In this document: positions 25,868-36,967 of the stretch, piece after piece
How the letters are laid out: every line of letters begins with the position of its first letter
Numbering within the stretch: the stretch's first letter is position 1
Origin: Azoarcus sp.
Lineage (GTDB): Bacteria > Pseudomonadota > Gammaproteobacteria > Burkholderiales > Rhodocyclaceae
Assembly (NCBI GenBank): GCA_030604735.1
Contig: JAUVVG010000034.1
Span: 1-40,147, forward strand
Length of the DNA: 40,147 bases
Direction: 5' to 3'
The notes under the pieces: generated by a model
The model's database searches: none
Seen by the model: the letters and a program-made list of their open reading frames with translations, nothing else
Told to the model about the DNA's origin: nothing
Position numbers and translations under genes: made by a program

Positions 25868-28547
25868 TATCGACCTCCGTTGGCAGCGTAAAGGAGAAAA
25901 TAGTACCGCCTTCCGGGTTCGACGCCACGTTCAATCGACCGTCGTGGAACTCGATGATCGAGCGGCAGATGTTAAGGCCCATGCCCATGCCTTCCGCCTT
26001 GGTCGTATAAAACGGGGTAAACAACAACTTGCGTTCCTCCTCGCCGATACCGTGCCCACGGTCTATCACCGCCACCTCGACCGTGCGTGCGTTCAGCGCA
26101 TGCGCCCTGACCACCAACACCCGCTCGTTGCGCGGCAAGGCCGACATCGAATCCAGCCCGTTTTTGACCAGGTTGATCACCACCTGCTCGATCATGATCC
26201 GGTCGGCATGGACCGGCGGAAGATCCGGGTCGACCTCGAGCACGATACGGCCGCTGACCCGGCGCGCATCGATGTCGGCAAAGCCGATCGCGTCGTCCAG
26301 CACGTCCTCGATCCGGATCGCACTACGGCGCGGCTCGCTCTTCTTCACGAACTCGCGCACCCGCCGGATGATCTTGCCGGCACGCTCGGCCTGGAAACTC
26401 GCCTTCTGCATCGCCGCGAGCAGATCCGACTCACGCACATTGCCCGACTGAATCCGGGTGACACAGCCCATGCAGTAGTTCGCGATCGCGGACAAGGGCT
26501 GGTTGAGCTCGTGTGCCAGCGTCGAAGCCATTTCACCCATGGTGATCAGGCGTGAGGTGTGCTGCAGCCGCTCGGCCTGCAGACGCGACGACTCGGCGGT
26601 CTGCTTGCGATCGGTGATATCGGTCGCGATCCCCATCCGGACCACCCGTCCGTCCACCCAGCGGGTCGCATGCTCGCGGACGTGATACCAGCGACCGGAT
26701 AGAGGGTGCTGGACTTCGCCGTCGAACAACTCGCGCGGCAGTTGATTGGCGTCCAGCCCGCGCAGATCGACCAGATAGTCGCCCCGCTCGGGCTGCGGAA
26801 CCGATACCCCCCGCACCGTGCGACCCACCGCGTCGAAACCATAAATGTTCTTGAAGGCCCGGTTGGCGAACAGGATCTCGTCCGATGCGGCATCGGCGAC
26901 GAACACGGCCGCGTCCAGCCCGTCGAGCACGGCTTCGAAGCGTTCCTGCGCTGCCTCCAGCGCCTCGCGCACCCTGCGCGGCTCGGTAATGTCGGTCACC
27001 GAGGCCATCCAGCCGGTCTGCTTGCCGGTGAGGTCGATCAACGGAGACAGATAGAAACGCGCATCCAGACGCATCCCGTCGCGACGCCTGATCCGCATCT
27101 CGAAACCACTGGTCGGCGCCTTGCCCGCCAGCGTCAGCTCGAGATTACGCATGCACACATCGAGATCCTCCTCCGGCCAGTAAGGAAACGGCTGGGTCAC
27201 GCCGATCAGCTCTTCCTGGCTGAACCCGACCATGCGGCAGAACGCCGAGTTCACATAGATGATCCGCCCGCTGAGGTCGATCGCGCGCATGCCGGTGATG
27301 ACCGACTCCTCCATCGCCTTACGGAACGCAGACTCGGCGCGCAGCGCATCCTCGGCCGCCTTGCGGCCGGTGATGTCATGCGCCACCGCATAGACCAGTT
27401 GCTCCTCCAAAACGGGGTTGATGTTCCAGGCCAGCCACTTGAAGGTGCCGTCGGCACAGCGACAGCGGTTCTCGAAGGCGGTCGGCTGCCCGGTGGCCAG
27501 CCGGCGCATCTGCTCCAGGGTGTCCGGGATATCGTCGCTATGGACCACGTCGAGAAGCGCCCGGCCGAGCAATTGCTCCGGGCGGTAGCCCAGAATGCGG
27601 GTAAAGGCCGGATTGCAGCGCCGAAAGCCACCATCCAGCCCGACGATGCAGAGGATGTCGAGCGACAGATTGAACAGGCGGTCGCGCTCCTTCTCCACCT
27701 GCACCCGCCGTCGCACATGGGTACGCAGCAGCCACAGGCTCCACAGGATGATCACCGACAGGCCCAGGATCATCGCAGTCGGCAGGGCCTGCGGCAACTG
27801 GCCCTCGGTACGGAAGGCGGTTGCACGCAAGGCCAGGCCGTTTCCCGGCGGGTCGAGCGGAATCTCGAATGCGATGCTCTCGTCCAGATCGATCACGCTG
27901 GAATTCACCGCCAGCGTCTCGCCACGAACACTGACCAGGGCAAGCCGGTATTTCTCGGCAAACCAGCTTGGCACCAGGTGTCTGACCATGCGATCGATCG
28001 AATACACGCCGACGATCGCCCCGTTGAACTCACGCCCGCGGCGTACCGGCACATAGACTTCGAGCACCATCCGGTCGCGCGGGTTCACATAGGCCTCACC
28101 ATAGCTGAGCCGGCCGAGCTCTCGCGCACGATAGAAAGGCTGGGTCTGCAAGCCGGACAACACGTCGCCCGCGAGCCAATCGGTGGTGTCGAACGGCGCC
28201 GACCAGCGCACCGACTCTTCCGGCCCGACCCAGACGATGTTCACCAGTTCCGGGTTGTTCGCGATGTGCTGGTTCGCCCGCAACTGGAAACCGTCGGCAT
28301 CCAGCGCATCCGCCGACAGATCGCGCGACAACTGCGCTAGAAACTCCTCGGTGCCCTGCATGTGCATGCGGATGGTCTGCTCGGCCCACTGCACATCACG
28401 TGCCACCGCATTGCGCTGATTTTCCATCTCGCGCGCCTGCAGCAACCAGACCAACGCAAGCATGGTGACCGCGAACACGCCGACCGCGACATAGGGCGCG
28501 GTCCAGTACCAGCGGGCCAGCGGCCGGCGAAACACGGCGTCAGGCAT
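25842..28547 (-). CDS. Membrane PAS histidine kinase, FixL/DctB-like
   Basis: About 901 residues from ATG 28547 (MPDAVFRRP); GTG 28568 in frame would add seven. Transmembrane helix 17-36, periplasmic sensor about 37-250 that looks like a CACHE-type fold (WAGPEE-like VGPEESVRW, YVPVRRG.EFNGAIVGVY), second helix about 256-275, three PAS domains (about 290-395, 405-520, 535-645), HisKA with His679 in STLAHELNQPLSAIANY, and an ATPase domain with NLVKNGLDSM, VIDRGHGIG and GMGMGLNICRSIIE. The AHELNQPL H-box is that of FixL/DctB-type kinases that pair with FixJ-like regulators, which is exactly the neighbour. The periplasmic domain likely binds a small organic ligand. Confidence 0.92.
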   Translation of the reverse strand: MPDAVFRRPLARWYWTAPYVAVGVFAVTMLALVWLLQAREMENQRNAVARDVQWAEQTIRMHMQGTEEFLAQLSRDLSADALDADGFQLRANQHIANNPELVNIVWVGPEESVRWSAPFDTTDWLAGDVLSGLQTQPFYRARELGRLSYGEAYVNPRDRMVLEVYVPVRRGREFNGAIVGVYSIDRMVRHLVPSWFAEKYRLALVSVRGETLAVNSSVIDLDESIAFEIPLDPPGNGLALRATAFRTEGQLPQALPTAMILGLSVIILWSLWLLRTHVRRRVQVEKERDRLFNLSLDILCIVGLDGGFRRCNPAFTRILGYRPEQLLGRALLDVVHSDDIPDTLEQMRRLATGQPTAFENRCRCADGTFKWLAWNINPVLEEQLVYAVAHDITGRKAAEDALRAESAFRKAMEESVITGMRAIDLSGRIIYVNSAFCRMVGFSQEELIGVTQPFPYWPEEDLDVCMRNLELTLAGKAPTSGFEMRIRRRDGMRLDARFYLSPLIDLTGKQTGWMASVTDITEPRRVREALEAAQERFEAVLDGLDAAVFVADAASDEILFANRAFKNIYGFDAVGRTVRGVSVPQPERGDYLVDLRGLDANQLPRELFDGEVQHPLSGRWYHVREHATRWVDGRVVRMGIATDITDRKQTAESSRLQAERLQHTSRLITMGEMASTLAHELNQPLSAIANYCMGCVTRIQSGNVRESDLLAAMQKASFQAERAGKIIRRVREFVKKSEPRRSAIRIEDVLDDAIGFADIDARRVSGRIVLEVDPDLPPVHADRIMIEQVVINLVKNGLDSMSALPRNERVLVVRAHALNARTVEVAVIDRGHGIGEEERKLLFTPFYTTKAEGMGMGLNICRSIIEFHDGRLNVASNPEGGTIFSFTLPTEVDSERVARRA

Positions 28548-28873
28548 GACGGCGGGCGCCTCGAGCACGGTCGACCGAGCTTCGGAGTGGTTCTTGCTTC
28601 GGGACGACAGGGCACATGCGGGCGGCGAAGATCGTGACGGAAAGATGCGGGGCCGGGCAAACCGGAGCGGGATACGGGGTACGCGAGTCCATGGAGATTC
28701 GCGACTGAATGCCGGTGTGATTCTTGCAGAGCGCCGGTCCAGCGTTAATCGGGTGTTTCCCTTACTGGGGTGAATACCTCAAGCGTCATCTTCACGTCTT
28801 GGGGTTTTCGCCAATTATATTGACCCTCAATGACCCGTAAATTGAGACGCTTCGAGCCCGACCTGAGCGACTC
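28548..28873. other. Divergent region between kinase and binding-protein gene
   Basis: About 326 bp, no supported gene. It holds AT-rich sequence just before the plus-strand gene, including TATATT at 28816-28821, a possible -10, but no -35 with proper spacing. The sequences AAGCGTC (about 28780) and GACGCTT (about 28846) form a widely spaced inverted repeat around that box, a possible regulator site. Confidence 0.35.
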
Positions 28874-30061
28874 ATGCTTCGTCTGTCCATCGCGGTTCTC
28901 TGCCTGACCAGCCTGTTCAGCCTGACGGCGCTGGCCAACGACACGGTGCGCATCGGCGTGTCGGGCCCTTTCACCGGGGGCTCGAGTCCGATGGGACTGT
29001 CGATGCGTGACGGTATCAGGATCGCTGCGGCCGAGATCAATACCAAGGGGGGCGTGCTCGGGCGGCCGATCGAACTGATCGAACGTGACGACGAGGCCAG
29101 CAATGAAAAAGGCGCTCAGGTCGTCCAGTCGTTGATCAACGACCATGGCATCGTCGCCGGCCTCGGCATCGTCAATACCGGTGTCGCACTGGCGAGTCAG
29201 CGCTACTACCAGCAGGCACGGATACCGGTGATCACCTCGGTCGCGACCGGCACCCTGATCACCCGTCAATTCCTGCCGCCGGAACACCCCGACAACTTCG
29301 TTTTTCGCGTCTCGGCGAACGATACCATCCAGGCTGCGATGATCGTCGTCGAAGCGATCGATAGGCGCGGGCTGAGGCGGGTCGCGGTCTTTCACGATGC
29401 GACCAATTACGGCCAGCTCGGCCGAGACGACCTGGAACAGGCGTTGGAAAGACGCGGCGTCAAGCCGGTCGCCATCGAACGTTTCCAGCTCAAGCAAGCC
29501 GACATGACGCCTCAACTCAGGCGTGCGCGCGAAGCCGGCGCCGAAGCGATCCTGACCTACGGCATCGGCCCCGAACTCGCCCAGATCGCCAACGGCATGG
29601 CGCGCATGGGCTGGCGCGTTCCGCTGATCGGCAGCTGGACGCTGGCAATGTCCAATTTCATCGATGACGCCGGACCGAATGCAGAAGGCACCCGCATGCC
29701 GCAGACCTTCATTCCCGAGCCGACCACACCAAAACGCGCAGCCTTTCTCCAAGCCTGGCAGGCTCAGACTGGAAATCCGCGCATACCGGTTCCCCCTGCC
29801 GCCGCACAAGGCTATGATTCTCTACTTCTGCTCGCAGCGGCCATCGAGCAGGCCGGAGACACCGACGGCGACCGTATCCGCGAAGCACTCGAGGACCTGC
29901 GGCACACCATCGAGGGGGTCGTGATGACTTATCGACGGCCTTTCAGCCGTGATTCGCACGAAGCAATCTCGGGCACTCATGACATCTTCATGGGCGAAGT
30001 CAAGAACGGTCGAGTGGTGTTCGCCTACGAGTCGGACCGCATCAGGGCGTCGATCCAATGA
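28874..30061 (+). CDS. Periplasmic ABC-type substrate-binding protein, LivK type
   Basis: 395 residues. A signal peptide ends near residue 22 (LFSLTALAND). The mature protein is a type I periplasmic binding protein of the branched-chain amino acid family: VRIGVSGPFTGGSSPMG, IRIAAAEINTKGGVLGRPIELIERDD, ARIPVITSVATG, FVFRVSANDTIQA, RRVAVFHDATNYGQLGRDDL and AAAQGYDSLLLLAAAIEQAG. No permease or ATPase gene lies beside it, so it may feed a transporter encoded elsewhere or act as the sensor protein of the divergent kinase. The ligand (an amino acid, amide or aromatic acid) cannot be read from sequence. A terminator follows 31 bases later. Confidence 0.9.
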   Translation: MLRLSIAVLCLTSLFSLTALANDTVRIGVSGPFTGGSSPMGLSMRDGIRIAAAEINTKGGVLGRPIELIERDDEASNEKGAQVVQSLINDHGIVAGLGIVNTGVALASQRYYQQARIPVITSVATGTLITRQFLPPEHPDNFVFRVSANDTIQAAMIVVEAIDRRGLRRVAVFHDATNYGQLGRDDLEQALERRGVKPVAIERFQLKQADMTPQLRRAREAGAEAILTYGIGPELAQIANGMARMGWRVPLIGSWTLAMSNFIDDAGPNAEGTRMPQTFIPEPTTPKRAAFLQAWQAQTGNPRIPVPPAAAQGYDSLLLLAAAIEQAGDTDGDRIREALEDLRHTIEGVVMTYRRPFSRDSHEAISGTHDIFMGEVKNGRVVFAYESDRIRASIQ

Positions 30062-30092
30062 CCCGGATGCCCGCACAGCCAGTTTTCTCAGC

Positions 30093-30147
30093 AACCGATC
30101 GGGGCGGCTCTCCCTCCCTCCCTCTTGCCCTGATCGGTTCTTTTTTT
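30093..30147 (+). terminator. Rho-independent terminator of the binding-protein gene
   Basis: AACCGATCGGGGC, a 21-base loop mostly of pyrimidines, GCCCTGATCGGTT, then C and seven T. The 13-bp stem has one G-U pair. Confidence 0.88.
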
Positions 30148-30260
30148 ACTCCCTTTGTTCATCTCGCTTCCGAAGTCGGGCGTGAAGCCGTCGTTCGCGT
30201 ATCTCGCCAACGGCTCTCGGCGCGTTTGTCGAAAGGTAGTTGAAAGCTGTTTTCGTTTGA

Positions 30261-30275
30261 CTTGTCCGCGGCAAG
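30261..30275. repeat. Inverted repeat upstream of the aceE promoter
   Basis: CTTG-TCCGCGG-CAAG, an imperfectly spaced dyad with a CCGCGG core, 67 bases before the -35 box. It could be an activator site, for instance for the FixJ-like regulator, but this is only positional. The stretch 30148-30341 otherwise shows nothing. Confidence 0.3.
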
Positions 30276-30341
30276 GTCAGGGATGCTGGCGACCTGGGCT
30301 AGCGAAGGACAGGTTTGGATAGGAGTCTGAACACCTTTCTA

Positions 30342-30370
30342 TTGCACGTAACGAGATAACGTTTTATATT
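30342..30370 (+). promoter_or_regulatory. sigma70 promoter of aceE-aceF-lpdA
   Basis: TTGCAC (30342-30347), 17 bases, TATATT (30365-30370). Both boxes are close to consensus and the spacing is ideal. Transcription would start near 30377, about 97 bases before ATG 30474. Confidence 0.75.
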
Positions 30371-30380
30371 ACGAAACAAG

Positions 30381-30401
30381 CCAACCATATGGCTGGGTTG
30401 G
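30381..30401 (+). promoter_or_regulatory. Inverted repeat at the start of the aceE leader
   Basis: CCAACC ... GGTTGG with an overlapping AGCC/GGCT dyad, a few bases after the predicted transcription start. It may be an operator (roadblock) or a 5' mRNA stem. No match to the PdhR consensus is obvious. Confidence 0.4.
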
Positions 30402-30473
30402 TTGCGTGCTTTCGGAAACATCGCGCCTCGACCAGGCAACTTTCTTTAACGGCAAGTCATGAGGAGACACACC

Positions 30474-33155
30474 ATGACCGGGAAACAGAACATCACCCTG
30501 CAGTCCGACCCGGACGCGCAGGAAACCATCGAATGGCTGGAGGCGCTGCAAGGCGTCATCGAACACGAAGGTCCCCAGCGTGCGCACTACCTGATCGAGA
30601 AGCTGATCGACACCGCTCGTGAAGACGGGATCGACATTCCCTACTCCGCCACCACCCAGTACATCAACACCATTCCCGCCGACAAGCAGCCCAAGTACCC
30701 GGGCGACCCGGATATGGAGATCAAACTCCATTCCTATATCCGCTGGAATGCGATGGCGATGGTGGTGCGCGCGAACAAGCACACCAACGTCGGGGGCCAC
30801 ATCGCCTCGTTCGCCTCGGCGGCCGCACTTTACGATGTCGGCTTCTCGCACTTCTGGAAGAGTCTCGAGCATGACACCGGGGGTGACCTGATTTTCTTCC
30901 AGGGCCATTCGGTCCCGGGCGTCTATGCCCGTGCCTTCATGCTCGGTCGTCTGACCGAAGAGCAAATGGACAACTTCCGCCAGGAAGTCGACGGCAAGGG
31001 GATCTCCTCCTACCCCCACCCGTGGCTGATGCCGGATTTCTGGCAGTTCCCGACCGTCTCGATGGGTCTCGGGCCGCTGTGTGCGATCTATGCCGCCCGT
31101 TTCATGAAGTACATGGCCAGCCGCGGGATGATCGATGCGGCCAAGGCCGAGCAGCGCAAGGTGTGGGCCTTCCTCGGTGACGGCGAGACCGACGAAGTCG
31201 AATCCCTTGGCGCGATCGGCATGGCCGGCCGCGAGAAGCTCGACAACCTGGTCTTCGTGATCAACTGCAACCTGCAGCGCCTCGATGGCCCGGTGCGCGG
31301 CAACGGCAAGATCATCCAGGAGCTCGAAGCCGAGTTCCGCGGCGCCGGCTGGAATGTGATCAAACTGGTGTGGGGAACCCACTGGGACGCCCTGTTCGCC
31401 CGCGACAAGGCCGGCATCCTGAAGAAACGGATGATGGAACTGTGCGACGGCGAGTACCAGACCTTCAAGGCCAAGGATGGCGCCTATGTGCGCGAGCACT
31501 TCTTCAATACGCCCGAACTGCGTGCGTTGGTCGCCGACTGGACCGACGACGAGGTGTGGCAGCTCAACCGCGGTGGCCACGACCTCTTCAAGATCTTCGC
31601 CGCCTACGACGCCGCGGTGAAGCACAAGGGCGCCCCGACGCTGATCCTGGCCAAGACCATCAAGGGCTTCGGCATGGGCCAGGCCGGTGAGGCGATGAAC
31701 ATCTCCCACCAGCAGAAGAAGATGGACGTCGAGGCGATCCGCCGCTTCCGCGACCGTTTCGGCCTGCCGGTGCCGGACGACAAGCTCGCCGAGCTGCCCT
31801 ACCTCACCTTCCCGGAAGACTCCCCCGAATACAAGTACATGCGCGAGCGACGCATGGCGCTGGGCGGCTTCCTGCCGCAACGCCGTCAAAAGGCCGATCC
31901 GCTGCCAGTACCGGCGCTGGACGCATTCGGTGCGCTATTGAAGGCTTCGGGCGAAGGCCGCGAGTTGTCCACCACCATGGCCATCGTGCGGATCATGAAC
32001 ACGCTGCTCAAGGACAAGCAGATCGGCAAGCACATCGTGCCGATCGTGCCGGACGAGTCCCGCACCTTCGGTATGGAAGGCATGTTCCGCCAGTACGGCA
32101 TCTGGAACCAGCAAGGCCAGAAATACGTACCGGAAGACCATGACCAGCTGATGTTCTACAAGGAAAGCCAGACCGGTCAGGTTCTGCAGGAAGGCATCAA
32201 CGAGGCCGGTTCGATGGCCGACTGGATCGCCGCCGGCACCGCCTACAGCGTGCACGGCGTGCAGATGGTGCCGTTCTACATCTTCTATTCGATGTTCGGC
32301 CTGCAGCGCACCATGGACCTGTGCTGGGCCGCGGCCGACCAGCGCACCCGCGGCTTCATGATCGGTGGTACCGCCGGGCGCACCACGCTCAACGGCGAAG
32401 GCCTGCAGCATGAGGACGGCCACAGCCTGTTGCTCGCCAACATGATCCCGAACTGCATCAGCTACGACCCGACCTTCCAGTACGAAGTCGCGGTCGTCGT
32501 GCAGGACGGCATGCGCCGCATGTTCGCCGAGCAGGAGGATGTGTATTACTACATCACCGTGATGAACGAGAACTATGAGCACCCCGAGATGCCGGCCGGT
32601 GCCGAGGCCGACATCATCAAGGGCATGTATGCCTTCCGCAAGGGTGGCGACAGCGACGGGCCGCGCGTGCAGTTGCTCGGCTCGGGCACGATCTTCAACG
32701 AAGTCATCGCCGCCGCCGATCTGCTCAAGAACGACTGGGGTGTCGAAGCCGACCTGTGGGGCTGCCCGAGCTTCAACGAACTGGTGCGCGACGGTCACGA
32801 GATCGAGCGCTGGAACATGCTGCACCCGATGGACGAGCCAAGGCAGTCGCATGTCGAGGCAAAGCTCGCGGCAACCGAGGGTCCGGTCATTGCAGCAACC
32901 GACTACATGAAGATGTACGCGGAACAGATCCGCCCCTTCGTCAAGCGCACCTATGTCACGCTCGGCACCGACGGTTTCGGCCGCTCCGACACCCGCGAGA
33001 AGCTGCGTCACTTCTTCGAGGTGGACCGCCATTGGGTCACGCTGGCCGCCCTCAAGGCGCTGGCCGACGACGGCAAGATCGCGCGCGACAAGGTCGCCGC
33101 GGCCATGGTCAAGTACAAGCTCGACCCCAACAAGCCGAACCCGGTGAGCGTTTGA
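30474..33155 (+). CDS. aceE: Pyruvate dehydrogenase E1 component AceE
   Basis: 893 residues, the homodimeric alpha2-type E1. It decarboxylates pyruvate with thiamine diphosphate and passes the acetyl group to the lipoyl arms of E2. Motifs: the ThDP motif GDGETDEVESLGAIGMAGREKLDNLVFVINCNLQ, YINTIPADKQPKYPGD near the start, HISHQQKKMD-like NISHQQKKMD, and IVPDESRTFGMEGMFRQYGI in the C-terminal half. The start used is ATG 30474 behind AGGAGA; an upstream in-frame ATG at 30459 adds five unconserved residues. It is the first gene of the PDH operon, 20 bases before aceF. Confidence 0.98.
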   Translation: MTGKQNITLQSDPDAQETIEWLEALQGVIEHEGPQRAHYLIEKLIDTAREDGIDIPYSATTQYINTIPADKQPKYPGDPDMEIKLHSYIRWNAMAMVVRANKHTNVGGHIASFASAAALYDVGFSHFWKSLEHDTGGDLIFFQGHSVPGVYARAFMLGRLTEEQMDNFRQEVDGKGISSYPHPWLMPDFWQFPTVSMGLGPLCAIYAARFMKYMASRGMIDAAKAEQRKVWAFLGDGETDEVESLGAIGMAGREKLDNLVFVINCNLQRLDGPVRGNGKIIQELEAEFRGAGWNVIKLVWGTHWDALFARDKAGILKKRMMELCDGEYQTFKAKDGAYVREHFFNTPELRALVADWTDDEVWQLNRGGHDLFKIFAAYDAAVKHKGAPTLILAKTIKGFGMGQAGEAMNISHQQKKMDVEAIRRFRDRFGLPVPDDKLAELPYLTFPEDSPEYKYMRERRMALGGFLPQRRQKADPLPVPALDAFGALLKASGEGRELSTTMAIVRIMNTLLKDKQIGKHIVPIVPDESRTFGMEGMFRQYGIWNQQGQKYVPEDHDQLMFYKESQTGQVLQEGINEAGSMADWIAAGTAYSVHGVQMVPFYIFYSMFGLQRTMDLCWAAADQRTRGFMIGGTAGRTTLNGEGLQHEDGHSLLLANMIPNCISYDPTFQYEVAVVVQDGMRRMFAEQEDVYYYITVMNENYEHPEMPAGAEADIIKGMYAFRKGGDSDGPRVQLLGSGTIFNEVIAAADLLKNDWGVEADLWGCPSFNELVRDGHEIERWNMLHPMDEPRQSHVEAKLAATEGPVIAATDYMKMYAEQIRPFVKRTYVTLGTDGFGRSDTREKLRHFFEVDRHWVTLAALKALADDGKIARDKVAAAMVKYKLDPNKPNPVSV

Positions 33156-33175
33156 GCGCGTAAGGAGACAACACA

Positions 33176-34864
33176 ATGAGCCAACTCATCGAAGTCAAGG
33201 TACCGGATATCGGCGATTTCTCCGACGTGCCGGTGATCGAACTGTTCGTCAAGGTCGGCGACACCATCAAGGTGGATGACTCGATCGCGACCCTGGACTC
33301 CGACAAAGCCACCATGGATGTCCCGTCCTCGCACGCGGGGGTGGTCAAGGAAGTGCTGGTCAATGTCGGCGACAAGGTGTCGGAAGGCAGCCTGCTGATC
33401 AAGGTCGAGGCTGCGGCGGAATCCGCGCCTGTAGGAGCGGCGCCAGCCGCGAATGCAGCGTCAGCACCTGCGCCTGCGCCGATCGCGGCTGGCGCCGCTC
33501 CCACAACGGAATCCGCCGCCCAAGGGCGATCTGCGCCAGCAGGCGGCGGAGTCGTCGACGTCAAGGTGCCTGACATCGGCGATTTCGATGCCGTGCCGGT
33601 GATCGAGCTGTTCGTGAAGGTGGGCGACACGATCAAGGAAGAGGACGCGATCGCGACCCTGGAGTCCGACAAGGCCACCATGGACGTACCGTCGTCGGCC
33701 AGCGGCGTGGTCAAGGAAGTCCTGGTCGGAGTCGGCGACAAGGTGTCTGAAGGTGTGGTGCTGATCCGGGTCGAGACGGCCGGCGCACCTGTCGGAGCGG
33801 CGCCAGCCGCGAACAGGGCCGAGCCCAGCGCGAACGCCGAAATCGCGGCTCGCGCCGCTCCCACACCGGCCCCTGCCGCTGCGGCTGCTGCGCCGGCGAG
33901 TGCAGCGACCTCCGCCCCCTCGGCAGTCACGCTCGGCGGCAAGGTTCACGCCAGTCCGTCGGTGCGTGCCTATGCACGCGAACTGGGCGCCGATCTCGCG
34001 CAGGTCAAGGGCACCGGCCCGAAGAACCGCATCCTCAAAGAGGACGTCACTGCCTTCGTCAAGGGCGCGATGAGTTCAGGCGTGGTCCCGGGCAAGACCC
34101 CGGCCGCCGCCATCGGCAGCCTGGGCGGCGGTCTTGACCTATTGCCGTGGCCCAAGGTCGATTTCGCCAAGTTCGGCGAGGTCGAAGTCAAGCCGCTTTC
34201 GCGCATCAAGAAGATCTCCGGTCAGAACCTCGCCCGCAACTGGGCGATGATTCCGGCGGTGACCTACCACGAGGACGCCGACATCACCGACCTCGAAGCC
34301 TTCCGTGTCCAGATGAACAAGGAACACGAGAAGTCCGGCAAGAAACTCACCATGCTCGCCTTCATCATCAAGGCCTCGGTGCGCGCGCTCCAGGAGTTCC
34401 CGGAGTTCAACACCAGCCTCGACGGTGACAACCTGGTCTACAAGAAGTACTTCAACATCGCCTTCGCGGCCGACACGCCCAACGGGCTGGTCGTCCCGGT
34501 AGTCAAGGAGGCCGACAAGAAGAGCGTGTTCGAGATCGCCGCCGAAACCGGCGCGCTGGCGAAGAAGGCGCGTGACGGCAAGCTCGGCCCGGCCGACATG
34601 TCCGGCGCCTGCTTCACCATCAGCTCGCTCGGCGGCATCGGTGGGACCTACTTCGCGCCCATCGTCAATGCGCCTGAAGTCGCGATCCTCGGTGTCAACA
34701 AGTCGGCGATGAAGCCGGTCTGGGACGGCAAGCAATTCGTGCCGCGCCTGACCCTGCCGATGTCGCTGACCGCAGACCACCGTGTGATCGATGGCGCGCT
34801 GGCGACCCGCTTCAACGTGTATCTGGCACAGCTGCTGGCGGACTTCCGCCGGGTGATGCTCTGA
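33176..34864 (+). CDS. aceF: Pyruvate dehydrogenase E2, dihydrolipoamide acetyltransferase with two lipoyl domains
   Basis: 562 residues. Two lipoyl domains (about 2-77 and 124-198), each with the lipoylated Lys in SDKATMDVPSS. Each is followed by an Ala/Pro/Gly linker. Then come the E1/E3-binding domain (ASPSVRAYARELGADLAQVKGTGPKNRILKEDV, about 263-300) and the catalytic domain (about 330-562) ending with the active-site DHRVIDGA. Both linkers are encoded by REP-like inverted repeats (33430-33505 and 33790-33865). The ATG has AGGAGA eight bases upstream. The C-terminus RRVML is standard. Function: transfers acetyl from lipoamide to CoA in the core of the complex. Confidence 0.98.
   Translation: MSQLIEVKVPDIGDFSDVPVIELFVKVGDTIKVDDSIATLDSDKATMDVPSSHAGVVKEVLVNVGDKVSEGSLLIKVEAAAESAPVGAAPAANAASAPAPAPIAAGAAPTTESAAQGRSAPAGGGVVDVKVPDIGDFDAVPVIELFVKVGDTIKEEDAIATLESDKATMDVPSSASGVVKEVLVGVGDKVSEGVVLIRVETAGAPVGAAPAANRAEPSANAEIAARAAPTPAPAAAAAAPASAATSAPSAVTLGGKVHASPSVRAYARELGADLAQVKGTGPKNRILKEDVTAFVKGAMSSGVVPGKTPAAAIGSLGGGLDLLPWPKVDFAKFGEVEVKPLSRIKKISGQNLARNWAMIPAVTYHEDADITDLEAFRVQMNKEHEKSGKKLTMLAFIIKASVRALQEFPEFNTSLDGDNLVYKKYFNIAFAADTPNGLVVPVVKEADKKSVFEIAAETGALAKKARDGKLGPADMSGACFTISSLGGIGGTYFAPIVNAPEVAILGVNKSAMKPVWDGKQFVPRLTLPMSLTADHRVIDGALATRFNVYLAQLLADFRRVML
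33430..33505. repeat. REP-like inverted repeat encoding the first E2 linker
   Basis: Two 23-base arms (33430-33452 and 33483-33505), 30 bases apart, are inverted copies with one mismatch. The left arm begins TGTAGGAGCGGCGCCAGCC; the right arm ends GGCGCCGCTCCCACA. The TGTRGGAGCGGC...GCCGCGA form is that of REP palindromes known from Pseudomonas and other gammaproteobacteria. The frame is open through it and gives VGAAPAAN ... IAAGAAPT. Confidence 0.8.
33790..33865. repeat. REP-like inverted repeat encoding the second E2 linker
   Basis: Arms 33790-33812 and 33843-33865, same 23-30-23 layout as the copy in the first linker. The arms have kept the pattern TGTCGGAGCGGCGCCAGCC / CGCCGCTCCCACA with two mismatches. 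The 30-base centre is different from the other two copies. Same reading frame, giving VGAAPAAN ... IAARAAPT. Confidence 0.75.
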
Positions 34865-34951
34865 CGCAGTGGGGAGTTTGGCGCGGAGTCCGGGCAAGTT
34901 GTCCCGACCCCCGCGCCGCCCTCTTCAAGCACTCCTCACGAGGTGAACAAG

Positions 34952-36766
<1,815 letters not shown>

Positions 36767-36790
36767 TCAAGGCTCGGGTAGAAGCAGTAC

Positions 36791-36816
36791 GATCGGGGCG
36801 CTCAGGCGCCCCGATC
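36791..36816 (+). terminator. Strong hairpin after the PDH operon
   Basis: GATCGGGGCGC, loop TCAG, GCGCCCCGATC: a perfect 11-bp stem starting 24 bases after the lpdA stop. No T-run directly follows (the next is CTTTTT at about 36832), so it may protect the 3' end or act with that later T-run. Confidence 0.6.
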
Positions 36817-36967
36817 CATTCATGATGACCGCTTTTTACGGCACTTTTCGCCCGAGCGGCGCTCGGAAGCCAAAGCCAAGCGGGGTAAGCCCTAAGCTGC
36901 AGGCGATGCGCCGCACGCGGTGTGGCGACGGCTGTGTCACTTCCGGCATGACAACAAAGCGAAGCAG

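Noticed and set aside
28799-28821. sigma70 promoter TTGGGG ... TATATT before the binding-protein gene
   Set aside because: The spacer is 11 bases. Only the -10-like box is retained as a note.
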